Shown here: piece by piece, positions 1-8,865 of the stretch | How positions within the stretch are numbered: the stretch's first letter is position 1 | How the letters are laid out: the number at the start of each line of letters is the position of its first letter | NCBI GenBank assembly: GCA_025356475.1 | Contig: JANXSX010000103.1 | Span: 1 to 41,795, forward strand | Length of the DNA: 41,795 bases | Direction: 5' to 3' | Origin: Isosphaeraceae bacterium | Lineage (GTDB): Bacteria; Planctomycetota; Planctomycetia; Isosphaerales; Isosphaeraceae | The notes under the pieces: model-generated | What the model saw: the letters and a program-made list of their open reading frames with translations, nothing else | Told to the model about the DNA's origin: nothing | Database searches by the model: none | Program-made: the position numbers and the translations under genes

Positions 1-37
1 GCTCCGAAGGAATAAGGTTGAGAAGATCGAATCCCCA

Positions 38-78
38 GACGGTCGGCTTGCAACCGCAGTGCGGGAGAGCCGACCGTC
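38..78. repeat. Perfect 11-bp inverted repeat (hairpin)
   Basis: The arms GACGGTCGGCT (38-48) and AGCCGACCGTC (68-78) are exact reverse complements. Between them CCGC (54-57) can pair with GCGG (61-64), so a long stacked hairpin is possible. No T-run follows on either strand; an A-run lies to the right on the plus strand. It may end a transcript of a gene lying before the window, but this cannot be decided from the sequence. Confidence 0.6.
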
Positions 79-108
79 CCCACAAAAAATGCAGCGATTA
101 ATCTAAAT

Positions 109-136
109 TTGTTAAATTTCATAACATAAATATAAT
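109..136 (+). promoter_or_regulatory. Possible sigma70-type promoter in an AT-rich island
   Basis: A perfect TATAAT (131-136) stands 16 bp after TTGTTA (109-114), inside a stretch (about 83-165) that is far richer in A and T than its surroundings. It points rightward, toward the 3' end of the leftward sigma-factor gene, so any transcript would be antisense to that gene. No plus-strand gene is recognised downstream. A chance match in AT-rich DNA is possible. The rest of 1-345 holds no gene I can support. Confidence 0.3.
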
Positions 137-345
137 CTGTATTCACTAAAGTCTCGGGTTATGCCTCAATGTTCCAAAAACAGAGGTGCGTCTTCTCGAA
201 TGTAGTGACCTCGCGTTTGAGCTAGTTGGCAATCTTGTCGTCAGATTCCAGGCACCTGACGACCAAGAGCTGAGCCAGTCCGAGTTAACAAACCACAGTA
301 GTGAGGACGAAGGCGTTCTTACCTGCCAGGCCATGGCCGTTCCAC

Positions 346-1155
346 TCAGATCAACATTTGAGCGACCCGGAGTTCGCGGCACTCGGCCAATCGCTTCAGA
401 ATCAGGTCCTGATCGGCTTTCGCGGGTCCCAGGGCAAGGGCTTCGGACCAGGCGTGTTCAGCGGCGTGGAGGTCTCCAGCTCGGAAGTGGAGCTCGCCAA
501 CCACCGCAGACCAGGCGGGATAGCGCGCTGGGATCTGGTCGGGGGGCACGGTGGCCAGGAGGGCCAGGCCGGCAAGAGGGCCTTGGCGGTGAGCTTCTGC
601 GTCGAGCCGACCGCGAAGCGAACTCAGCCCCGGCGATTCCCAAGCGTCTGGCTCGTCTCGTAACCGACCTTTGGCACGGGCGATCCGCTTCTGCACGTTG
701 GCATCCGTGGTGAGGAGCCCTCGGGCGATCTCGGCGGTGCTGAAGCCGCAGACGGTCCGCAGGGCGAGCGCCACGCGCGACTCGATAGGGACCGACTCAT
801 GGCAGCAGAGGAAGAGAAGCCTAAGAGGCTCGTCGGCGATCTCTTCGGCAAACAGAGGCTCGTCGCTCTTGATCTCCTCAGAATCGGTGACGTGAGGGAG
901 GATTCGGGCCTGGACTCGCTCGCGGCGGAGGGCGTCGATCGCTTGGTTGCGAGCGGTCCGGTAGAGCCAGCCGGCGGGGTCGTCGGGGATACCTCGGTGG
1001 CCCCAGGTTTGGAGGGCTTGCATCAGCGATGCCTGGACGACGTCCTCAATAAGGTCGAGCCGACCAACGCCAAGCGACCTCGCCAGAAGCGCGACCAACC
1101 GGCCCGATTCGTGCCGGAAGAAGTGCTCAACGAGGTCGCGTGGTTGGTCGGTCAC
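346..1155 (-). CDS. ECF42-like RNA polymerase sigma factor, internally shortened
   Basis: Predicted 269-residue extracytoplasmic-function sigma factor of the type that pairs with YCII/DGPF proteins. Region sigma2 lies at about residues 12-80 (VEHFFRHESGRL, then DVVQASLMQAL and the GWLYRTARNQAIDALRR segment). Sigma4 is at about 105-165 (RVALALRTVCGFSTAEIARG, then VQKRIARAK). Full family members are about 400 residues with a long C-terminal TPR-like domain. Here the sequence jumps from the end of sigma4 to what looks like only the last 80-90 residues of that domain (GPLAGLALL, then AEHAWSEALALG), so about 130-150 residues seem deleted in frame. It starts with GTG and has only a weak ribosome site. 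It lies 60 bp downstream of the YCII gene, on the same strand. The ECF42 extension is known to be needed for function, so this copy may be altered or dead. Confidence 0.85.
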   Translation of the reverse strand: MTDQPRDLVEHFFRHESGRLVALLARSLGVGRLDLIEDVVQASLMQALQTWGHRGIPDDPAGWLYRTARNQAIDALRRERVQARILPHVTDSEEIKSDEPLFAEEIADEPLRLLFLCCHESVPIESRVALALRTVCGFSTAEIARGLLTTDANVQKRIARAKGRLRDEPDAWESPGLSSLRGRLDAEAHRQGPLAGLALLATVPPDQIPARYPAWSAVVGELHFRAGDLHAAEHAWSEALALGPAKADQDLILKRLAECRELRVAQMLI

Positions 1156-1215
1156 AGTTCGCTCAACCCGTCGAAGGAGCGAGGGGGACCCACTCCGACG
1201 ACCGGCTGCGGGCTT

Positions 1216-1554
1216 TCAAGTGTAACCGGCGAATTCCCGGATCTCGATAGGCCCACCGAACTTGGAGATCGGACACTCGCGAGCGACCGCGACCGCCCCG
1301 TCATAGTCATCGGCCTGGATGACGGAGAAGCCGCCGATGATCTCCTTGGCCTCGACATAAGGCCCGTCGGTCACGATCCCGTCGGCCTTGAGGACCCGCC
1401 CGTTGTGCTTGAGGCCGTCGCCACCATCGACAATTGCGGTAGCGAACTTCTGAAACCACTCGCCCCACAAGCTTAAACAGGCCTGCATTTCCTCAGGGGA
1501 AGGGGGTGCGGCGGAGACGGCGGGGTCGCGGTAAATCAACAGGAACTTGGCCAT
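1216..1554 (-). CDS. YCII-related (DGPF domain) protein
   Basis: A 112-residue protein covering one complete YCII/DGPF domain. It opens MAKFLLIYRDP and holds a DGPYVEAKEIIGGF block (about residues 62-76), the characteristic GPF/GGF hairpin of the family. Proteins of this family adopt a dimeric ferredoxin-like fold. They are often encoded beside ECF42 sigma factors in Actinobacteria, Planctomycetes and others. That is the arrangement here, with the sigma gene next on the same strand. ATG at 1554 is preceded by GGAG about 8 nt upstream. The biochemical role of this branch is not established; regulation by or of the sigma factor is an inference from context. Confidence 0.85.
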   Translation of the reverse strand: MAKFLLIYRDPAVSAAPPSPEEMQACLSLWGEWFQKFATAIVDGGDGLKHNGRVLKADGIVTDGPYVEAKEIIGGFSVIQADDYDGAVAVARECPISKFGGPIEIREFAGYT

Positions 1555-1734
1555 GGTCGTTGTTCTCCATCACAAAAGGCGACCGTCCGGTAGGGTGTTT
1601 CCCCTACCTTCTGACCCTTCGACGAACGAGAACACCGACCGCAGACACCCGGTCGGAAATTTTCGGAGATCCTCGCCACGTGCTGCGAGCGTTTGGGTAG
1701 GAGACGTCTCTGAACGCTTCCCCGGAATTACGCT

Positions 1735-2850
1735 TTAGCGATCTCGGGTAAGGGGCATCACCACATAGGTGTACTGATCATCAGTGCGAAAGACGGCGGC
1801 ATTCTTGCGGTCGATCAGCTCAGCGGTGACGTGGGCCATGGGGTCGAGGGTCTTCAGGGCGTCGGAGAGGTAGCGGGGGTCGAAGGTGATTTCGACATCT
1901 TTGCCATCATAAGCGATCGGCAGCTCGACCCGCGACTTGCCGACGTCGGCCTGGCTCTTGAGGGTAAGCGTACCCGCCGAGAAGTTGAAATCGACGCCTC
2001 GGCTCTCTTCGCTGGTGAAGATCGACGCAGCCTCAACCTGTTGCAAGAGCGTACCGGCCTCCATCGGAATCTTGACGTCCATGCCCGAAGGGAAGACGTC
2101 TTGGTAGCGTGGGAACCGGCCTTCGACCAGCTTCGAGTAGATCACCGACCGCTCGGTCCGAACCAGCACGCTGTTGCCCGACTGGAAGGCCAGATGGACC
2201 TTGAGTTCGCCGTCGTCCAGGTTGCGTTCGATCAGCTTGAGCGCCTTGACCGGGATCACAGGGCTTCCTGTGGGGCTCATGGCACCGTTCTCCGCCTCGG
2301 CGGGGGCAATTGCTCGGGCGAGCCGGCGACCGTCGGTACCGACCATCGTGATCGTCTCATCGGTCAGCTCGACGAGCACCCCGCCCAGGGCGTATCGGGT
2401 GCTTTCGATATCGGTGGCGAAGATCGTGCGGCGGATCAACTTCCGAAGGTCGGCTGCGTTGACCGAGTGATACGCCTGAGCACCAAAGTCGGCGACTTCA
2501 GGGAAGAGGTCGGGATCTTCCAGATTCAAGATGAACTCGGAACGGAGCCCACGGACGATGAGCTGATCCCCTTCCGTCTCGATCGCGAGTTCATCGTCAT
2601 TACTCGTACGGAGGATCTGGTTGATCCGGACCGTTGGCAGAATGACTGAGCCAGGCTGATCGACCTTGATGCCCAAAACCCGGAAGCGGATGCCGACCTC
2701 CAGGTCTGTCGCCATCAGGGTCGAGCCTTCCTCGGCATCCGCGACCAACTTGACGTTCTGAAGGATCGGCTTGGGACTTCGGGCCGGAACGACGCCGGAA
2801 ACCATCCCAAGAGCAGCAAGCAGTCCATCGCGATTGCACAAAGCCTTCAT
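1735..2850 (-). CDS. dnaN: DNA polymerase III subunit beta (sliding clamp)
   Basis: The 371-residue product aligns over the whole length of bacterial beta clamps, with three repeated clamp domains. Recognisable blocks are PILQNVKLVA and TDLEVGIR (domain I), FATDIESTRYALGGVLVEL and MVGTDGRRLA (domain II), VEGRFPRYQDVFPS, and the C-terminal YTYVVMPL, close to the usual YxxMPxR/L ending. The clamp encircles DNA and tethers the replicative polymerase and repair proteins. The ATG at 2850 is chosen over an upstream TTG at 2868 because GGAGG lies 5 nt before it. The gene reads away from the non-coding region with DnaA boxes, as expected for a gene beside the origin. Confidence 0.97.
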   Translation of the reverse strand: MKALCNRDGLLAALGMVSGVVPARSPKPILQNVKLVADAEEGSTLMATDLEVGIRFRVLGIKVDQPGSVILPTVRINQILRTSNDDELAIETEGDQLIVRGLRSEFILNLEDPDLFPEVADFGAQAYHSVNAADLRKLIRRTIFATDIESTRYALGGVLVELTDETITMVGTDGRRLARAIAPAEAENGAMSPTGSPVIPVKALKLIERNLDDGELKVHLAFQSGNSVLVRTERSVIYSKLVEGRFPRYQDVFPSGMDVKIPMEAGTLLQQVEAASIFTSEESRGVDFNFSAGTLTLKSQADVGKSRVELPIAYDGKDVEITFDPRYLSDALKTLDPMAHVTAELIDRKNAAVFRTDDQYTYVVMPLTRDR

Positions 2851-2974
2851 CCGGTCCTCCAGAGACAAGCTGACTCACAACTCTGGGAATCGCCCTAATG
2901 CGGTCGAGGGGCGTTCCCGTCTTTGTATTCAATAGGAAGCGCAGCTCATAGTCATCACGTTCGAAGCGCATGTC

Positions 2975-3220
2975 ATGCGCTGTGGATAACTCAAGAGTTC
3001 TGCGAAGAAAGTGAAGATACCAAAAGGGTTAGCGGCTCGCAACAAAGGATCGCAAACGGGGGGAAACCCGTGGATAACTCGGTTGCGCAATCCGGCATGC
3101 GCCGATGCCCCGGCGCTCGGTCGAGGACAGCTTGTGTGGGGTCTGTGCGTGTCAATGGTTTCATCCACGGGCCGTTGACAGGTTATCAACAGGTTTCCCC
3201 CCGCCGACTGTGGACGAAAG
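2975..3220. other. oriC: Candidate replication origin (oriC) with DnaA-box cluster
   Basis: The 735-bp gap 2851-3585 holds no believable gene but has a cluster of DnaA-box-like 9-mers. TGTGGATAA at 2981-2989 is an exact complement of TTATCCACA. CGTGGATAA at 3069-3077 and TTATCAACA at 3183-3191 each have one mismatch. TCATCCACG (3161-3169) and TGTGGACGA (3209-3217) have two. dnaN is transcribed leftward from the region and the glycosyltransferase rightward. Genes to the left are all on the minus strand, while dnaA and gyrA to the right are on the plus strand, so the expected leading-strand polarity changes here. No very AT-rich unwinding element is obvious in the gap. Confidence 0.6.
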
Positions 3221-3585
3221 TTGCATTTGGGGATGCATTTGCGCAATGAGTCCGTTCGGCCGACTTCGCGTCGGAATTAGCCTTGTTCAAGCGAGTTTCG
3301 CAGGCAATCTACGTGCATCCAAGCTGCATTTAGGGTGGGGCTGGCCCACACCTCTTCGCAATCGGGGAACTGGCCCCCAATCACGGAATGAACAGGGGGA
3401 AGCAACGAGCGTCCATGGCGTATAGCAAGCGTTGCGGAGCTTACAGAACGTAAAGATCGGCTGACTACGCTCGTTACGTGAGGGATTCCGTCCGGAAAGT
3501 CAGCCTCCCTTCCCTAGCCTGAATCGTTTATGGTCTGGCGATTGTTCGGACACGACGTCCCACAGACTTTGAGGGCGCTCAGGAT

Positions 3586-5151
3586 ATGCCCAGCGAGACC
3601 ATGCGCAACCGACACCTCGCCTTGATCCTGGGCCTGGCGTTCTTGACCTTGGGCATGGGCCTGGGTCGAGCGGGGCGGCTTTCCTACCACGAAGCCTTTG
3701 TGGCCCAGTCCGCCCGTGAGCTGATCGAGTCGGGCACGTGGCTTGTCCCCCTGGTCGATGGTCGTCCCTGGCTGGAGAAGCCGCCGCTACCGTTCTGGCT
3801 GGTAAAGGTGTCGGCCCTGGCGTTTGGCCGGCTCGACGAGGCGGTGGCGCGGCTCCCTTCGATGCTCGCGGCGGTTGGCTTGATCCTGGGAATTGCCAGC
3901 TACGGGGCGCGACGGTTCAGCCCCAAGGTAGGGCTGCTTACAGGTCTGATCCAGGCAACAACCCTCTGGACAATCACCCGAGGCCGGCTTGCCGAGGCCG
4001 ATGTCTTGCTCTGCGCGCTCGTGACCTGGACGGTCGTGCTGGCCGATCGAATGCGCGGGAATTCTCAAGAAGCCGTCAGCTCCATCCCCAGCCCCATTTC
4101 CATCCCCAGCCGACTTTCCTCGATCCTCGTCTTCGCCCTGCTCGGCCTGACCTTCCTGGTGAAGGGCCTAGGGTTTGGCGCGATTTTGATCGGCGCTGTC
4201 ATGGCGAGCCTGATCGTCGTCGATCGCGACCGAACCTTGCTTCGGCGTCTCGTTTCAGTCAAGGGACTTCTGCTGACTGCGGCGGTGGCCCTCCCCTGGC
4301 CGATCGCCATCCTGCTGATCTACCCGCAAGCCTGGCAACTTTGGACGCTGCACGTGGCCGATCGACTCGCGGAGCGCCCGGAATACTTCGCGGGAGGGGC
4401 TCCTTGGTGGTTCTATGTCCCTCTGTCTTTGGGGCTGGTCGCGCCCTGGACCCCCCTTGCCCTCGTTGGGGCCTACCACTCGCTGAGGCGCGCAACCCAC
4501 GAACGATTCGGTCCCGATCGGCTCCTCTGGGCCTGGTCAATCGCCCCCCTTGTCCTGCTCTCCTTCGCTACCGTCAAGAACGGCCATTACGCAATCTACG
4601 CCCTCCCCCCCTGGTCGATCTGGGCGGCATTCGGCTTAATAAGGATATCGGAACGACTGAGCTTACGAGGTTGGAACTGTTCACCGCGAGTGGCCAAGGT
4701 TTCCTTTGTAACGGTAGGTTTGTTGATTGGTCTGGGGCATGTGCTGATCGAGCCGAGCTATGACCATCGGGGTCGGGAGTGGTCGTTTTATGCCGATGCA
4801 GGTCGGATGTTAAAGGGATCGGAGCCTGTCACATTTGTGTATGACGACTGGGATCGTAATCCGTACCCCAGTCCGTTTGGTCCGTTCCCGCACGATCTGG
4901 CAGTTCGACTCTTTTACCTCGATCGTCCTGCGAGTTGGTGTCAGGGAGTTGAGCAACTTGGTGAACTCAGCGCGCGGAGAGGCCCGTTCGCGGTGATCGC
5001 TCGCGAGCGGGACATGCCGGGCCTTGTTCGGCTCGGCAGGGTTGAGACCTTGGCGGTCGGTCCAGACGTGCGCTGGGATCGGACATATCGGCTTTATTTG
5101 ATCAAGCCCGACGCCGTGGCAAATGTTGAGACGGAAGCGTTGCGGAGGTAG
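3586..5151 (+). CDS. GT39/ArnT-type membrane glycosyltransferase
   Basis: A 521-residue integral membrane protein with about ten hydrophobic segments spread over residues 8-385 and a soluble C-terminal part. The N-terminal loop SYHEAFVAQSARELIESGTW followed by PWLEKPPLPFW matches the first periplasmic loop of the PMT/ArnT family (normally DE-x-x-Y/F...REM...EKPPL), which use polyprenyl-phosphate-linked sugars to glycosylate lipid or protein at the outer face of the membrane. The usual acidic pair is HE here rather than DE. Acceptor and sugar cannot be told. The start may be ATG 3586 or ATG 3601; neither has a strong ribosome site. The gene stands alone and is convergent with the next gene. 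Confidence 0.85.
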   Translation: MPSETMRNRHLALILGLAFLTLGMGLGRAGRLSYHEAFVAQSARELIESGTWLVPLVDGRPWLEKPPLPFWLVKVSALAFGRLDEAVARLPSMLAAVGLILGIASYGARRFSPKVGLLTGLIQATTLWTITRGRLAEADVLLCALVTWTVVLADRMRGNSQEAVSSIPSPISIPSRLSSILVFALLGLTFLVKGLGFGAILIGAVMASLIVVDRDRTLLRRLVSVKGLLLTAAVALPWPIAILLIYPQAWQLWTLHVADRLAERPEYFAGGAPWWFYVPLSLGLVAPWTPLALVGAYHSLRRATHERFGPDRLLWAWSIAPLVLLSFATVKNGHYAIYALPPWSIWAAFGLIRISERLSLRGWNCSPRVAKVSFVTVGLLIGLGHVLIEPSYDHRGREWSFYADAGRMLKGSEPVTFVYDDWDRNPYPSPFGPFPHDLAVRLFYLDRPASWCQGVEQLGELSARRGPFAVIARERDMPGLVRLGRVETLAVGPDVRWDRTYRLYLIKPDAVANVETEALRR

Positions 5152-5392
5152 GAAAAGGGCATCATCGGTGCAGGCAAATTTCCCTAGCGCCCGCCAGTTG
5201 GTGCGCCCAATCGGGCAAAACGGCGTCTTTTGGGGTATTCTACTGCTCTCGTTTTTCGAGTGTGGAATCCTTCACGTTTTTTGCCCTAAAGGGGCACGAC
5301 AGATCAGCCTAGACTCGCGCACCATCCGACGAGCGCCGACCAAATTTCTTTGGGCCAGAGCCGCTTGCGATCACAGGCATTCCTATGCGAAA

Positions 5393-5429
5393 CCCGGGTG
5401 ATCAAGGTGATAACCCGGGCTCGGTTTTT
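5393..5429 (+). terminator. Hairpin between convergent genes, likely terminator
   Basis: CCCGGGT (5393-5399) pairs exactly with ACCCGGG (5413-5419). On the plus strand a TTTTT run follows at 5425-5429. On the minus strand the hairpin is followed by TTTCG. It sits between the 3' ends of two convergent genes and may serve both directions. The rest of 5152-5437 shows no gene. Confidence 0.5.
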
Positions 5430-5437
5430 GTCCGCTC

Positions 5438-5875
5438 TCACTTCTTCCGCTTGAGCTTGAAGACGTACACTTCGCCTTCTTTGGCTGCGAATTCGGTGGG
5501 GCGTGTGTTGACGCCGGGGACGGCGATGCAGATCGTGAGATCATCGCCTTCAAGCTTATAGATCCCGTATGCGGTTGCGCCGGCCTGGTCGCCTTCTTTG
5601 ACTTCGAAGTCGATCTTGGCGGGCTTGGCCTTGGCGTCGATGACGATGGCTTTGGAAACGTAGTCGTTGCCGCCGACGCTGGTCTTGACCTTGTCGCCGT
5701 CGAAGCTCCACTTGGCCTCGTTGTCGTCGGTGGTCCAGGAGCCTTTGAGTGTCTTGAGCACATCGGTGGCATCGTCAGCCTGCGCAGAGGAGGTCAAGAC
5801 GCTCGCCGGGGCGAGGGTCATCACGCTTACCAAAGCCAGCAGAGCAAACAGACGCAAGGTGATCGCTTTCATCAT
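5438..5875 (-). CDS. Secreted TIGR03067-family protein
   Basis: A 145-residue protein with a clear signal peptide: basic start, hydrophobic core at about residues 7-26, and probable cleavage after SSAQA near residue 33. The mature part has the pattern of the planctomycete domain TIGR03067: LKGSWTTDD, WSFDGDKVK, AKPAKIDFEV, ATAYGIYKLEGDDLTICIA, then RPTEFAAKEG and a closing VFKLKRKK. This suggests a small beta-barrel of lipocalin-like type; the family's function is unknown. A single copy of the domain is present. It is not in an evident operon, and its 3' end faces the glycosyltransferase gene. Confidence 0.85.
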   Translation of the reverse strand: MMKAITLRLFALLALVSVMTLAPASVLTSSAQADDATDVLKTLKGSWTTDDNEAKWSFDGDKVKTSVGGNDYVSKAIVIDAKAKPAKIDFEVKEGDQAGATAYGIYKLEGDDLTICIAVPGVNTRPTEFAAKEGEVYVFKLKRKK

Positions 5876-6061
5876 CGCTCCATCTCTCCTTCATCAATCG
5901 ATTAAAGTGCTCCGATCGTCGATTCGCGACCGTCCGATGACGTTACCCGCAACAGGTTCACGCTGGCAATCCATCTCGGTGAACCTGCAAGGCGGTTTCC
6001 GACTCGTCTGGCCTTGGAGTTGGCGTCTTGACGGCCCCTTCTTGAGGCCACCTGGCTTGGC

Positions 6062-7408
6062 TTAGGGGGCCGCAGCGGGCTTCTTACCCAGTCCGAGCGT
6101 CACGATAATCGTGGCTGAGATCGCGACTGAGGTCGACAGGAAGACAATCCCTAACAAATATGATCCTGTATAGTCTTTAAGATAACCGAGCATATAAGGT
6201 CCTACGAACCCACCGAGGTTCCCGACCGAGTTGATCAGGCCGATACTGCCTGCCGCCGCTGCTTCGGTGAGGAAGAGGCTCGGCAAGCTCCAGAAGGCGG
6301 GGAGATAGGCTTTCAGGCCAGTCGCGACCACGGTGAAGAGAATGATCATTAGCCAGAGTGGATTGCCTCGGAAGAGCGTCAAGGCGAGACCGGCAGCCCC
6401 TAGATAAATCGGGACCGCAGCGTGGAACCGCCGCTCACGGGTCCGGTCCGAGTTCCAGCCGACAAAGAGTTGGCCCAGTAACGCACCGATCGGGGGGATG
6501 ACCAGGACCCAGGTCAGAAGATCATTATCAAGGTTGTACCACTCCTTGAGGATCGAGGGCAGGAAGATCTCGACGCCGTAGTTGCCGGTGACGATGAAGA
6601 AGTAGGCCGTCGCGAGCAGGAGCACCTTGGGATTTCCGAGGGCTTCAAACACCGTCATGTGCCCCCCCTGGCGGACGCGCCGTGCGGCCTTCTCGCGTTC
6701 GAGTTCGGCATTGAGCGCCTCGCGTTCCTCATCGCTCAGCCACTTGGCCTCGTTCGGTTTGTCGGTCAAAAAGAGCAGAACGATCACGCCCAGGACCACG
6801 GCGGGGATGCCCCAGGCAATGTAGATCCATTGCCACCCTTTGAGCCCAAGGATTTCGGGGATGTGGGTCTGGACCCCGTTGATGATCAGGTCGCTACCAA
6901 TCGGCAACATCAGGTTACAGATCTTCGGGCTGATCATTTGGGCGATCGGCGTGGCGATCAAGAAGATTGATAAGGCCCGGGCCCGGTCTCGACTGGGAAA
7001 CCAATGCGTTAAATAAACAATGACCCCAGGGAAAAACCCAGCCTCTGCCAGCCCTAGGAAGAACCTCGCCGCATAAAACTGCCCTGGAGAGGTGACCCAG
7101 GCGGTGGCGGCGGCGACAAACCCCCAGGTGATCATGATTCGACTGATCCACTTGCGGGCACTCCATCGCTCGACGATCAGAGTACCGGGGATCTCCAGCA
7201 AGAAATAGCCAACAAAGAAAATGCCGCTACCGAAGCCAATCACGCTCTCGGTGAAGGCGGGCATATCGATTTGCATGTTGAGCTTGGCGATCGAGACGTT
7301 GGTCCGATCGACATAGGCAACGATATAGCAGGCAAAAAGGATCGGCAGCAGTCGCCAATAGGCTTTGGTCCGCGCACGGTCGAGCGCAGTGGGAGGGCTG
7401 GTCGACAT
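6062..7408 (-). CDS. MFS transporter, anion:cation symporter (ACS) family
   Basis: A 448-residue protein with the twelve-helix pattern of the major facilitator superfamily. N-terminal blocks YVDRTNVSIAKLNMQ, SGIFFVGYFLLEIPG and FFLGLAEAGFFPGVIVYLTHWFP are typical of the ACS subfamily, which imports organic acids such as galactonate, glucarate, tartrate or phthalate with protons. The central loop (about residues 205-245) is charged and cytoplasmic. ATG 7408 (MSTSPPTALD) is preferred over an in-frame start at 7483 because the extra 25 residues do not resemble a transporter N-terminus; no strong ribosome site is seen for either. No catabolic gene neighbours it, so the substrate cannot be assigned. 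Confidence 0.9.
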   Translation of the reverse strand: MSTSPPTALDRARTKAYWRLLPILFACYIVAYVDRTNVSIAKLNMQIDMPAFTESVIGFGSGIFFVGYFLLEIPGTLIVERWSARKWISRIMITWGFVAAATAWVTSPGQFYAARFFLGLAEAGFFPGVIVYLTHWFPSRDRARALSIFLIATPIAQMISPKICNLMLPIGSDLIINGVQTHIPEILGLKGWQWIYIAWGIPAVVLGVIVLLFLTDKPNEAKWLSDEEREALNAELEREKAARRVRQGGHMTVFEALGNPKVLLLATAYFFIVTGNYGVEIFLPSILKEWYNLDNDLLTWVLVIPPIGALLGQLFVGWNSDRTRERRFHAAVPIYLGAAGLALTLFRGNPLWLMIILFTVVATGLKAYLPAFWSLPSLFLTEAAAAGSIGLINSVGNLGGFVGPYMLGYLKDYTGSYLLGIVFLSTSVAISATIIVTLGLGKKPAAAP

Positions 7409-7953
7409 CAGGTGGGGCTCGCTCTCGCTTGGGGACAGGAAGTGATCCAACGTCGAAAGCCGTGGCCGCGCGAGCAGACGCAATCTCGCAGCCTAGCCGC
7501 CTCGTTCCTGTGTCGAAACGACGGACCAATCCACAAGACCCACCACACGCGCGAACCCCCGAGCCTCGCTCGCAAGATCCCGAACCTACCGCACCTGAGC
7601 CCGTATTGCCAGTGCCCGGCCACCATACCAAGCACTTCCACGCTGGAAACTCTCTATCGACCCTATTCTTCCTAGGTTCGCCCTTCTCGGTACCGACTTC
7701 CTCCGAAAATCAGGTAGCCTCTTTCTCTAATCCATCTCGATCAGGCGACCGGTCAGCCTTGCGATCGATCGAGGGCATTCCTGTCAATTTTGGGGAAAAT
7801 CATTGGGAAGTTAAAACCGTGATTGGATGATTGCGGGCGACATTATGTTGACAAAAAGCCACGAAATGTTGGGGAATGTCCGTTTCTTGGGATAGCTGCG
7901 TAGGCGAAGAGACCCAAATGGGAAGAAAAGCGGCATAAAGCGTTCTTACCCCT

Positions 7954-7983
7954 TTGACATTGCTGAATCATCGCGACTAAGAT
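7954..7983 (+). promoter_or_regulatory. Candidate promoter upstream of the PEP-CTERM gene
   Basis: TTGACA (7954-7959, exact -35) and TAAGAT (7978-7983) are separated by 18 bp, about 220 bp before the PEP-CTERM gene, implying a long leader. A second exact TTGACA lies near 7848 without a convincing -10. The 798-bp gap 7409-8206 between the divergent MFS and PEP-CTERM genes otherwise holds only short unconvincing reading frames. Confidence 0.4.
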
Positions 7984-8206
7984 TAGCCCTGCTATGGATG
8001 GCGAGGGGAGGAGAAACCTTCCTTCCGCTTGGTGGTTTTGTGTTCGCTCTCCACCTTATGTTCTGATAAAGAATTGTGGGGATCGGCACGAAGCATGCAA
8101 GAGTTCGCTCGGCCTGATGTTCGCGGGCTTAGAAACTTTTGTTGCATCCCCCCCCTTCAGCTTCAGTGCATGATTCCGACTCGTCCAACATCTTGAGGAG
8201 CATTGA

Positions 8207-8812
8207 ATGATCAAGACCTTCACGCGATTTGGCTTTGTAGGCATTCTGGCCGCTTTGTGCGTCAGCCAGACCGCCAAGGCCGACCTGGTTCCAACCCTGA
8301 ACAGCACGACAATTTCGGGCGTGAACACGGTCTTCCATTACACGATCGCGCTCACGATCAATTCCAAGATCGCTGGCGGAGGCGTGAACGATTTCTTCAC
8401 GTTCTACGACTTTGCAGGCTACATCCCCAATTCGGGTGTGATCGTCAACTCGGTTGGCACCTGGGTCAAGACTGAGCAGAATAGTGGCCCTATCCCCGCG
8501 TTGACAGCCCCGCCCGACGATCCCACGAAATTGAACATTACGTTCACGTATACAGCTGCGGCTTCGGTCACCGGTCCTGTCACAAACGTGTTGAGCGTTG
8601 ACCTGACCTCGTCACTGCCCTTGAGCGGTTTCGTTTTCACTCCTTACGCTGGCTCTTCGACCAACAACCAGAACAACAGCGTTCAGGGCAACGCCGGCTT
8701 TGTTCAGGGGCCAAACCCTGTTCCCGAGCCGAGCACGTTCATCTTGCTGGGTCTAGGCGGCGTCCTTTGCACCCTGCACGCCCGCCGGGTCCGTAACGCT
8801 CGCGTTGCCTAA
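8207..8812 (+). CDS. PEP-CTERM sorting-signal exoprotein
   Basis: A 201-residue secreted protein. It has a signal peptide (residues 1-25, hydrophobic GFVGILAALCV then AKA) and ends with a PEP-CTERM anchor: PVPEPSTFILLGLGG, a transmembrane stretch and a basic tail HARRVR. In this family the PEP motif is recognised by exosortase, which processes the protein on its way to the surface or extracellular matrix. The body between is rich in Thr, Ser, Asn and Gly, without cysteine, consistent with a beta-rich surface protein of unknown function. GAGGAG lies 6 nt before the ATG. It is monocistronic, with a strong terminator downstream. No exosortase is in the window. Confidence 0.9.
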   Translation: MIKTFTRFGFVGILAALCVSQTAKADLVPTLNSTTISGVNTVFHYTIALTINSKIAGGGVNDFFTFYDFAGYIPNSGVIVNSVGTWVKTEQNSGPIPALTAPPDDPTKLNITFTYTAAASVTGPVTNVLSVDLTSSLPLSGFVFTPYAGSSTNNQNNSVQGNAGFVQGPNPVPEPSTFILLGLGGVLCTLHARRVRNARVA

Positions 8813-8865
8813 TATCAGGTAGCGAAACGACTCAAGCCTAGTCTTGAGATCGATTTCTCCATCAT

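Noticed and set aside
186-713. Plus-strand frame opposite the 5'-leftward sigma gene
   Set aside because: It is the antisense shadow of a recognisable sigma factor and shows no family features.
1831-2649. 272-codon plus-strand frame
   Set aside because: It is entirely antisense to dnaN, and its composition is that of a mirrored coding frame.
3738-4763. 341-codon plus-strand frame
   Set aside because: It is an alternative frame inside the membrane glycosyltransferase gene, rich in Arg, Pro and Gly as such shadows are in GC-rich DNA.
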